Origin: Gordonia sp. PP30
GTDB lineage: Bacteria; Actinomycetota; Actinomycetes; Mycobacteriales; Mycobacteriaceae
Assembly: GCF_023100845.1 (NCBI RefSeq)
Contig: NZ_CP095864.1
Location: forward strand, 2,170,001-2,234,000
Direction: 5' to 3'
DNA length: 64,000 nucleotides
Made by a program: the position numbers and the translations under genes. The notes under the pieces are model-generated. The model was not told the DNA's origin, searched no databases, and saw only the letters and a list, made by a program, of their open reading frames with translations. Below, in pieces: positions 8,695-15,155 of the stretch. Every line of letters begins with the position of its first letter. Positions within the stretch are counted from its first letter, which is position 1.

Positions 8695-8800
8695 GCATTT
8701 CTCGCAACCCCGAACAGAACAATAATTAACGACGCGAGACACTGGGCCAGCCCCACGCCAGCTGGCCGCTGGCACTCCGGATTCTCCTGAGTCAGTGCAA

Positions 8801-9772
8801 TTAGCTATCTGGGTAGGAGACCTTGGTGGTCGCCGCGAGGCGGAACACCCAATCGCGCAGTACTTCCCTAGTGTCCTTGCTGGATAGGTCAGTCTTTGGA
8901 TCAAACCAATTCGGTGCGCGATTTGTTCGCTGAGTGGGACGATCATAAATTTCAAATAGGACCGCCGGCAAGCCCCGCTTCATATATGCAGTCGGACCAG
9001 AATTGACCGCGTCCGAGCCTCCGTATACAGGACGGCGGTGGTTCCACGAGGCTAGGAGATGATCGGAGCGCGCGAGGACGCATTCAACGTACGGGTCGTG
9101 AAGGCGCAAAGTGACCGGAACCAGCGCCTTGGATAGAGTAGCAACGTCGAACTGATGATAGGCAACGCCATATGTACGATCGGGACTAGCGCCGGTTGCC
9201 CCACCGCCCCTATTTATGGAAAAGACATCCTCAGACACACTGGATTTGACTCGGACTTCAGTATCAGGCACCCGCCCTGCTCCTTGGAATTCCTGCTCCA
9301 GGATTGACCCCTCCCCTAGGTTCTGGCAGTCGACTTGTAGGCCGTGTCCTCCGGCACGCGAAGAACGAAGTGCACCAAGAAATTCTGGCAGCCAAAGCGA
9401 TCCGTCCTTTGCCAGACGCCACGGGGCTACCCCGCTCTTACCGACGAAACTTGCGCTAGCCGTGAATCCAAGCGTCCAGGCCGGCACCACTTCGCTTTCT
9501 GAGCTGATTCTCAGTTCAAATTGTCGACTTGAACCGAAGCGGGCGCGCTGGCGCGCGAACGATATGCTGACGTCGGCCACCGTGGTGTCGGCTGGAACTC
9601 GCTGCACACTTAGGAACTCGGCCGCATGTTGAAGGTCCTGCTCGAACTCCCTAACGACTTCTTCGCACCTTCGATGGAACCGCACATCCTGCCTGTCAGC
9701 TTCGCGAGCAGCCGCACCACGCTGCGCCGCTCCCTTGGCGTACTCCTCGTTGAACCTATTCACTGACACCAC
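8801..9772 (-). CDS. Orphan protein of unknown function in the insertion island
   Basis: 323 residues from the GTG at 9772; GTGs at 9769 and 9763 are equally possible because GGAG motifs precede each. I recognise no family. The first 60 residues are charged and helical (EEYAKGAAQRGAAAREADRQ, CEEVVREFEQDLQHAAEFL); the rest is mixed and soluble with a Trp/Asp-rich end (PNWFDPKTDLSSKDTREVLRDWVFRL). There is no signal peptide or membrane segment. Its base composition looks clearly lower in GC than the flanking chromosome, and it sits between IS remnants, which suggests lateral acquisition. It may be phage or island cargo. Confidence 0.7.
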   Translation of the reverse strand: MVSVNRFNEEYAKGAAQRGAAAREADRQDVRFHRRCEEVVREFEQDLQHAAEFLSVQRVPADTTVADVSISFARQRARFGSSRQFELRISSESEVVPAWTLGFTASASFVGKSGVAPWRLAKDGSLWLPEFLGALRSSRAGGHGLQVDCQNLGEGSILEQEFQGAGRVPDTEVRVKSSVSEDVFSINRGGGATGASPDRTYGVAYHQFDVATLSKALVPVTLRLHDPYVECVLARSDHLLASWNHRRPVYGGSDAVNSGPTAYMKRGLPAVLFEIYDRPTQRTNRAPNWFDPKTDLSSKDTREVLRDWVFRLAATTKVSYPDS

Positions 9773-9907
9773 TCCACTCCATCTTCTTGGTTAGCCTGCC
9801 TCGCCCGCCCGCCCAGAATCAAGTCATCGAATCTTCACACTGGTGGCGCGCCGCCACCCCGGTCCCGGTACGGGCGCCGCCCGGCGTAATCGGCCGCTAT
9901 GGGCGGT

Positions 9908-10179
9908 ACCGAGGATGCCGGAGATCTCGGCGATACTCGCGAGCACATGGTCCGGATGCTGCGCGGTCAGCGTGTCGAGGCCGGGTCTGTCCGGTGAGGA
10001 CGCCGACCGCGGTCTCGCCGGCGGCCAGCATCGCGGAGACGTCGTGCGTGCCGCAGCGCTCCATCGCACGGAAGATCATGCACGGGGCCGGCCGGTGCAT
10101 CACCGGTGGTGACCACGGCGTCGAGCAGCATCCCGGTGTCGATCCAGGCCACGCTGATCGCCTCGGCGATGGCTGTCGC
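9908..10179 (-). pseudogene. Decayed phosphonatase-like HAD hydrolase
   Basis: Three minus-strand frames read in succession match the C-terminal half of the phosphonatase-like HAD family: TGMLLDAVVTTGDA (about 10140-10104), then HRPAPCMIFRAMERCGTHDV and AGETAVGVLTGQ (10097-9989), then HPDHVLASIAEISGIL (about 9960-9910). The family normally has about 10 residues between AGDTAVDV and VVGVLTG; here they are fused, indicating an internal deletion on top of at least two frameshifts. The N-terminal HAD nucleophile motif is not present. Intact members are associated with phosphonate use. Identification is from family memory, not a search. Confidence 0.65.
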
Positions 10180-10554
10180 CGTCGGCATCTGGGGGCTCCG
10201 GCCGCCCGCTCGGCGCTGCCGAAGCTGCGGGCGATCTTCGACGCCGCCTATCACGTCCCGGTGGCCGTGACCTCGGTGGTGATCGGCATGGCCGTCTTAC
10301 CGGACAGTCCCCGATGCGCGGCCGGCGGCAGTAGATCCCGTCGTCGCAGCGCCTGCGGGAAGGAGTCGTCGGATACCTGTGATTCTCTTTGCGGCCGCGC
10401 GCCGGATGGTGTCGCGGCTCATCATCGTGCGCCGGCGGCGAGCTTGCGCGCTGACCAAGCCACGAGACTCGTTGCCGTCTGGTCTCCGTCCTCCGCCGGG
10501 TGCAGATACATCTTGTGGACGTGGCTGTGGTTCGCAGCGTGCATATCGCCCTGA
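10180..10554. other. Stretch without a recognisable gene
   Basis: About 375 bases between the decayed hydrolase and the IS1634 element. Open frames exist on both strands but none shows a ribosome site with a family match. A plus-strand segment translating as LRAIFDAAYHVPVAVTSVVIGM looks protein-like and may be another gene fragment, which I could not identify. Confidence 0.4.
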
Positions 10555-10570
10555 CCTGACTCGTGCCACT

Positions 10571-12097
10571 TTAGTGCCCTGCTGACTCTCGGAGCTTGGC
10601 GACGATGTCGGCGGCGTCGCCCTCGAGCGGTGTTTCGGCCATGACGTGCTGGCCGCGGATCCGGATCATGACATCCCGGACTGGGCGTAGCGCGGTGATG
10701 ATGCGTTTGATCGAGTAGCCGGAAGTCTCGGTCAGGTGTCGGGTGACTGCGAGTGCGGCGAACACGATTGTCAGGTGTGCCTCGATCGAGTCACGCTCGT
10801 GATGGAACATCGGCCGCGCTTTCAGGTCGGTCTTGGCCATCCGAAACGACGCCTCGACCTTGAACAGATCATGATAGGCGGCCATGACCTTGTCACCAGC
10901 GAGTTTCTCAGTGGAGATGCTGGTGACGTAGCCCTTCAGCCCGAGGTACTCGCGGGCCTTCTCCACGGCATCCCAGTTCACGCCGGGTCGGGTGCCGAGG
11001 GAGACGAACCGGTCCTTCTTCGGCGGCCGTCGTCCTTCGGCGATGTCTTGCGCGCGCTCGATCTGCTTGTTGAGGGTGATGTTGTCGCGGCGTTCGCGGG
11101 CCCGCGAGTAGTGCCACACGACGCGCCGAGTCCGCTTCGCCTGGCCGGTTCCCATCTCCCGGGTGGTCTCGACGGTGGCGCCATCGGCGAAGAAGTTCCC
11201 GACCCGGTCGTAGTGGTCGGCCAGATCCCTTGGGGCTGAACCGGTTCGGGATCCGACGATGAAGTCGAACCCGGCTTCCTCGAGCGCGTTGAGGTTCGCT
11301 GCCGAGAGCATGCCGGCGTCAGCGACAACGACCACGTCGGCTCGTCCGTGCCGTTCGCGGAACCCGTTCAACACAGGAAGCAGGGTCGTCGTCTCACCGC
11401 GGTTGCCGGCGAAGGCGTGTACTTCCAGCGGGAACCCGGTCGGGTCGACCAACAACCCGATGAGGATCTGCGGATCGACTCGCCGTTCCTTGCTCATCCC
11501 GACCTTGCGGAGCCGGTCTTCGTTCTCGGCCTCGAAGTACAAGGTGGTCACGTCGTACATCACGATCGACAGCGCGCCGTCGGCGGTGACGTGCGCGAAC
11601 GCTGCCGCGGCGAGCTGGCTGCGCCAGTCCTCGGCGATGCTGCGATTGAGCGTGCGCCAGATCGTCCGCAGCGACGACGGCGACCGAACGCCGAGATCGG
11701 CCAGGACGCGGATCGTGTCGGCTTTGCTGGTCGGCTCGACGATCCGCGCCAACACCAACTGCTTGAACGTCTCGGTACCGACCTGGTCGAACCCGAGATC
11801 ACGGTAGGCGTTGTCGAGGACTTCCCACAGGACACGCGACTGCGAACCGGCGACCTCCGGAATGGAAGAAACCTTAGCCGGCGACAGCGAGTTCAGATCG
11901 AATGCGAGCTGACCTGCGTGGATCTTCGTATCGGCGACCTCGAGTAGGGCAGCGAGCTCGTCGTCGGTGTGCGCCGAGCCGATGTGCTCGACGATCCGGC
12001 GCACGCCGCGTTCCTTCGACACGATCTGCACCGCAGTCGCACCCGACGCGGTACGTACCTTCCGGACGAACAGGCCCACACCGACGATCGTAGACAC
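10571..12097 (-). CDS. IS1634-family transposase
   Basis: 508 residues, full length. DDE-type residues are visible: the first Asp in IVMYDVTTLYFEAENEDRL, the second in VVVADAGMLSAANL, and the Glu in LFKVEASFRMAKTDLKARP, followed by the typical VFAALAVTRHL segment. It catalyses cut-and-paste or copy-out movement of the surrounding element. The GTG start at 12097 has no Shine-Dalgarno sequence; it directly abuts an 11-bp hairpin (12098-12130), suggesting the ends of the hairpin influence expression. A downstream GTG (VGLFVRK) is an alternative start. Confidence 0.95.
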   Translation of the reverse strand: MSTIVGVGLFVRKVRTASGATAVQIVSKERGVRRIVEHIGSAHTDDELAALLEVADTKIHAGQLAFDLNSLSPAKVSSIPEVAGSQSRVLWEVLDNAYRDLGFDQVGTETFKQLVLARIVEPTSKADTIRVLADLGVRSPSSLRTIWRTLNRSIAEDWRSQLAAAAFAHVTADGALSIVMYDVTTLYFEAENEDRLRKVGMSKERRVDPQILIGLLVDPTGFPLEVHAFAGNRGETTTLLPVLNGFRERHGRADVVVVADAGMLSAANLNALEEAGFDFIVGSRTGSAPRDLADHYDRVGNFFADGATVETTREMGTGQAKRTRRVVWHYSRARERRDNITLNKQIERAQDIAEGRRPPKKDRFVSLGTRPGVNWDAVEKAREYLGLKGYVTSISTEKLAGDKVMAAYHDLFKVEASFRMAKTDLKARPMFHHERDSIEAHLTIVFAALAVTRHLTETSGYSIKRIITALRPVRDVMIRIRGQHVMAETPLEGDAADIVAKLRESAGH

Positions 12098-12130
12098 CTG
12101 ATTTAGTGACCCAAAATGACACTAAATCAG
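12098..12130. repeat. Inverted repeat abutting the IS1634 transposase start
   Basis: ctgatttagtg (12098-12108) and cactaaatcag (12120-12130) are perfect 11-bp complements separated by 11 bases. The repeat touches the transposase GTG. It could be a transposase or host-repressor binding site, or an RNA hairpin limiting translation; the sequence does not decide between these. Confidence 0.8.
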
Positions 12131-12192
12131 AACGAAACCCCAGGTAGCGAGAGCCCGCCGATCCAACTCACCCGAAAGTGGCACGAGTCAGG

Positions 12193-12662
12193 CCTGATGG
12201 TCGCAAGGCAGATCCTCGAAAATGCATGTCGAGACAACCAGCGAGGCATTCGAGAAGTGGATCCTTCGATACCCCACGAGCGCCAGTAGGCGCGAAGTTC
12301 GCCCATTCGGATGAATCTCGGATTCCGTACCCGTGGCCCAGCGTCGCCTTTGGATTGTCAGACGAGTCGTCTGGCTCCCACGCCCCGGGCTTCAGGCTGC
12401 CATATGTCGAGCAGGCGAATTCGAGAGTGAAGGGCTTGTCGACGAGTTCACTACTACGGTTCACCTGACTGTTCGCGCTATCGATTCCTCGTACTGTGCC
12501 AGTCAACATCCAGTGCCAGCCGTCAGTCTTGACTGACGGCTGGCCGTAGTCGGTGCCCTGGAGAGACTCCTTGGGCTCAAGGATAGTTCCGGACCCACCC
12601 AAACCCTTCACTGCTGCCCAATAGGATGACGTTTCGCACGAAGTTCGTGATCGGATCGAGAG
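12193..12662 (-). pseudogene. LpqH-like lipoprotein gene remnant, C-terminal part
   Basis: The minus strand is open here and reads through YWAAVKGLGGSGTI, then WHWMLTGTVRGIDSANSQVN and KPFTLEFACS. That last segment resembles the end of the LpqH (19-kDa antigen) lipoprotein fold, in which a TGTATGVDMANP-like strand precedes a final Cys. The upstream part of the frame continues at 14028 beyond the IS3 element, and the downstream end runs into the IS1634 element without a stop. GC is lower than in neighbouring genes. The family call is inference from a short match. Confidence 0.55.
12515..12544. repeat. Perfect 14-bp-arm palindrome inside the lipoprotein remnant
   Basis: gccagccgtcagtc (12515-12528) and its exact complement (12531-12544) are separated by only TT, giving a near-continuous 30-bp palindrome. 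It lies within the remnant reading frame. It may be a cruciform-forming site or the scar of a small duplication. Confidence 0.75.
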
Positions 12663-12716
12663 TGAACCGCACTGGGTTCTTTGGAGGCTCGTGACCTTGG
12701 AAACGAGGATGAGTAC

Positions 12717-13061
12717 ATGCCGAAGGAACAGGTTCCCGGGAAGCCGCAGACGCGGCGCTACAGCCCGGAGGAGAAGGCGGCGGCGGTCCGGATGGTCCGC
12801 ACGCTGCGCGCAGAGCTGGGGACCGAGCACGGGACGGTCCAGCGGGTCGCGTCCCAGCTGGGCTACGGAGTCGAGTCGGTGCGTCAGTGGGTCAAGCAGG
12901 CCGACATCGACGAGGGCCACGCGCCTGGGGTGAGCACTGCGGAGGCAAAGCGGATCCGCGAACTGGAGCAGGAGAACCGCGAGCTCAAACGAGCCAACGA
13001 GATTCTCAAGCGAGCGGCATCTTTCTTCGGGGCGGAACTCGACCGCCAACACAAGAAGTAG
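12717..13061 (+). CDS. IS3-family transposase OrfA
   Basis: 114 residues from the ATG at 12717, preceded by an ACGAGGA ribosome site. It holds a helix-turn-helix (YSPEEKAAAVRMVRTLRAEL ... VASQLGYGVESVRQWVKQADID) and a C-terminal leucine-zipper helix (IRELEQENRELKRANEILKRA), the standard OrfA plan for end recognition and dimerisation. It ends at the TAG after RQHKK. OrfB follows in the -1 frame; slippage near 13019-13028 (run TCTTTCTTC) would make the OrfAB transposase. Confidence 0.93.
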   Translation: MPKEQVPGKPQTRRYSPEEKAAAVRMVRTLRAELGTEHGTVQRVASQLGYGVESVRQWVKQADIDEGHAPGVSTAEAKRIRELEQENRELKRANEILKRAASFFGAELDRQHKK

Positions 13062-13996
13062 TCGCGTTCATCGACGCCAACCGCGACGAGATCGTCGAGG
13101 GCAAGAAGCTCGGAGTCGAGTCCATCTGCGCCACACTGTCCAAGGCGGGGCTGCAGGTGGCTCCGAGCACCTACTACGCCGCCCGGTCCCGCGAGCCGTC
13201 GGCACGCGCGCAGCGCGACGCCGAGCTCCGGCCGGCGCTGCGTGCACTGTGGGAGGCCAACTACCGGGTCTACGGCGCGCGGAAGCTGTGGAAGGCCGCG
13301 CGGCGTGCCGGTCACGATGTCGGCCGCGACCAGACCGCTCGGCTGATGCGCGCCGAGGGCATCGAAGGCGTCGTGCGCACGAAGCGGGTGCGGACGACCA
13401 AGCGTGACAACACCGCCGCACGGCATCCGGACCTGGTGAAGCGGAACTTCACCGCGACCAGGCCGAACGAACTTTGGGTCACCGATCTGACGTTCGTGCC
13501 GACGTTCGCCGGGATCGCCTACGTGTGCTTCATTGTCGACGCCTTCAGCCGGATGATCGTGGGGTGGCGAGTCGCGAGCCACATGCGCACCGAGATGGTG
13601 CTCGACGCGATCGAGATGGCCCGCTGCTCCCGCGGGACCCAGCTTGAGGGCCTGCGGTGTCACAGCGACGCGGGCAGTCAATTCACGAGCCTGCGCTACG
13701 GCGAGCGGCTCGCTGAGATCGGCGCGGTCCCCTCGATCGGCACCGTCGGGGACAGCTACGACAATGCCCTGGCCGAGACGGTGAACGGCTACTACAAGGC
13801 CGAACTCATCCGTGGCCCGGCACGTCCAGGGCCGTGGCGCACCGTCGAGGACGTCGAACTCGCCACCCTCGGCTGGGTCCACTGGCACAACCACCAGCGG
13901 CTACACGGCTACCTCGACGACCTCCCGCCCACCGAGTTCGAAGGGAGGTCCTACGCTACCCAGCAGGGCACCCAGGCCCTGGTTGAAATCAAATGA
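13025..13996 (+). CDS. IS3-family transposase OrfB (read by -1 frameshift)
   Basis: About 320 residues in the -1 frame relative to OrfA; no good independent start codon precedes VVAFIDANRDEI, so expression as an OrfAB fusion is likely, and the 5' coordinate given is the probable slip region. It has an HTH_21 segment (YRVYGARKLWKAARRAG) and an rve integrase core with the DDE triad: Asp in LWVTDLTFVP, Asp in CHSDAGSQFTS, Glu in NALAETVNGYYKAEL, ending in HNHQRLHGYLDDLPP. All three catalytic residues are present. Confidence 0.92.
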   Translation, partial: LRGGTRPPTQEVVAFIDANRDEIVEGKKLGVESICATLSKAGLQVAPSTYYAARSREPSARAQRDAELRPALRALWEANYRVYGARKLWKAARRAGHDVGRDQTARLMRAEGIEGVVRTKRVRTTKRDNTAARHPDLVKRNFTATRPNELWVTDLTFVPTFAGIAYVCFIVDAFSRMIVGWRVASHMRTEMVLDAIEMARCSRGTQLEGLRCHSDAGSQFTSLRYGERLAEIGAVPSIGTVGDSYDNALAETVNGYYKAELIRGPARPGPWRTVEDVELATLGWVHWHNHQRLHGYLDDLPPTEFEGRSYATQQGTQALVEIK

Positions 13997-14027
13997 CCAG
14001 AGCCTCCACCAGACCCAGTGCGGTTCA

Positions 14028-14132
14028 GAGTCCGTATTTGTCGAGTGAGTCGCCATTCATTGTGAGCTTCACATCGGCAGCGGCCTCCCGAGGCACACGG
14101 CACCTGCCGGCAAGCTCAGGGACGGTCCGGGT
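14028..14132 (-). pseudogene. LpqH-like lipoprotein gene remnant, N-terminal part
   Basis: If the IS3 element and one GAG copy are removed, the minus-strand frame here (ADVKLTMNGDSLDKYG) joins without a shift to LSIRSRTSCETSSYW at 12659. A TGA at 14133-14135 closes the frame upstream and no signal peptide or lipobox is present. The gene therefore seems to have lost its 5' end as well as being split; only a mature-domain relic of about 190 codons remains in the two parts. Confidence 0.5.
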
Positions 14133-14148
14133 TCAGGAGCGGCTCACC

Positions 14149-15147
14149 TCAGGGTGCGAGGTGGGACTCTGCCGCCGCCACGATCTGTTCGGCGGCCAGC
14201 GCCGGAGTCAGCGTGCCGTCCAGGATACCGCGCTCGGCGGCGGCCCGGACCTCGCGGACGTGCGGGTCGGCGTCGAGCCGGGACAGAATGGCCTCCTGGA
14301 CCATCTGCCACGTCCAGGCCACCTGCTGGCGGGCGCGCCGCCGGTCGAACTCCCCCGCCTCGGTGAGCACCTTCCGGTGATCGAGGATGGCCTGCCAGTA
14401 CTCGTCGACGCCGCGGTTCTCCATCGCACTCATGGTGAGCACCGGCGGCGTCCACAGGGCGTCGTGCGGATAGATCAGGCCGAGGGCGTTGCGGAGTTCC
14501 CGGGCGGCGGCGCGGGCCTCGTTGACGTGTTTGCCGTCGGCCTTGTTGACCACGACGATCTCGGCCAGTTCCAGGACGCCCTTCTTGATGCCCTGGAGGG
14601 AGTCGCCGGTGCGGGCGAGGGTGAGGAAGGTGAAGGTGTCGACCATGCCGGCGACGCTCACCTCGGACTGCCCGACGCCGACGGTCTCGACCAGCACCAC
14701 GTCGTAGCCGGCGGCCTCGACCAGCACGATCGTCTCGCGGGTCGCCTTGGTGACGCCGCCGAGCGTGCCCGAGGTGGGCGACGGCCGCACGTACGCCTCC
14801 GGCGCCGCCGACAGCTGTCCCATCCGGGTCTTGTCGCCCAGGATGGAGCCGCCGGTGCGGGTCGATGACGGGTCGACGGCGAGCACCGCGACCCGGTGAC
14901 CGAGGTCGATCAGGTGCATGCCGAGCGCCTCGATGGTGGTCGACTTCCCCACCCCGGGCACGCCGGTGATCCCCACCCGGAACGACTTCCCCGAGTCGGG
15001 TGTCACCGCCAGCAGCAGCTCCTGCGCCTTGGCCCGATGCTCCGGGCGCGTCGACTCGACCAGGGTGATCGCGCGGGCCAGCGTCGACCGGTCCCCGGCG
15101 CGGACCCCGTCGGCGAGCGCGCCGACGTCGATGGTGCGTCGTGCCAT
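14149..15147 (-). CDS. meaB: Methylmalonyl-CoA mutase-associated GTPase MeaB
   Basis: 332 residues, the usual length. It is a G3E P-loop GTPase that protects methylmalonyl-CoA mutase and gates loading of adenosylcobalamin. Visible motifs are Walker A GVPGVGKST (about 61-69), the metal-binding VDPSSTRTGGSILGDKTRM segment, ETVGVGQSE (switch region) and the base-specificity motif NKAD. It lies 8 bases after mutB, so it is co-transcribed with it. In M. tuberculosis a mazEF pair sits between these two genes; there is none here. Confidence 0.95.
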   Translation of the reverse strand: MARRTIDVGALADGVRAGDRSTLARAITLVESTRPEHRAKAQELLLAVTPDSGKSFRVGITGVPGVGKSTTIEALGMHLIDLGHRVAVLAVDPSSTRTGGSILGDKTRMGQLSAAPEAYVRPSPTSGTLGGVTKATRETIVLVEAAGYDVVLVETVGVGQSEVSVAGMVDTFTFLTLARTGDSLQGIKKGVLELAEIVVVNKADGKHVNEARAAARELRNALGLIYPHDALWTPPVLTMSAMENRGVDEYWQAILDHRKVLTEAGEFDRRRARQQVAWTWQMVQEAILSRLDADPHVREVRAAAERGILDGTLTPALAAEQIVAAAESHLAP

Positions 15148-15155
15148 CTCCCGGA

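Larger units (their letters stand above)
10555..12192 (-). mobile_element. Complete IS1634-family insertion sequence
   Basis: About 1.64 kb. Perfect 18-bp terminal inverted repeats, cctgactcgtgccacttt at 10555-10572 and its complement at 12175-12192, enclose one transposase gene. Both outer sides carry CCTGA (10550-10554 and 12193-12197), a 5-bp target duplication as expected for this family. Intact ends, intact transposase and matching target repeats indicate a recent and possibly active insertion. The transposase stop codon lies inside the left repeat. Confidence 0.92.
12663..14027 (+). mobile_element. Complete IS3-family insertion sequence
   Basis: About 1.37 kb. Imperfect terminal inverted repeats start with 15 perfect bases, tgaaccgcactgggt at 12663-12677 and its complement at 14013-14027, and extend to about 28 bp with a few mismatches. 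GAG on both outer sides (12660-12662 and 14028-14030) is a 3-bp target duplication typical of IS3. It carries orfA and orfB in overlapping -1 frames. Ends and both frames look intact. It interrupts the LpqH-like gene on the other strand. Confidence 0.92.

Noticed and set aside
9787-10554. Plus-strand open frame of 255 codons
   Set aside because: It covers the antisense of the decayed phosphonatase gene and has no ribosome site. A short stretch near 10210-10300 looks protein-like, but I could not assign it.
12168-13052. A single minus-strand gene of 294 codons
   Set aside because: It crosses the left end of the IS3 element, so its first 130 codons are antisense of orfA. Only the part below 12662 belongs to the lipoprotein remnant.
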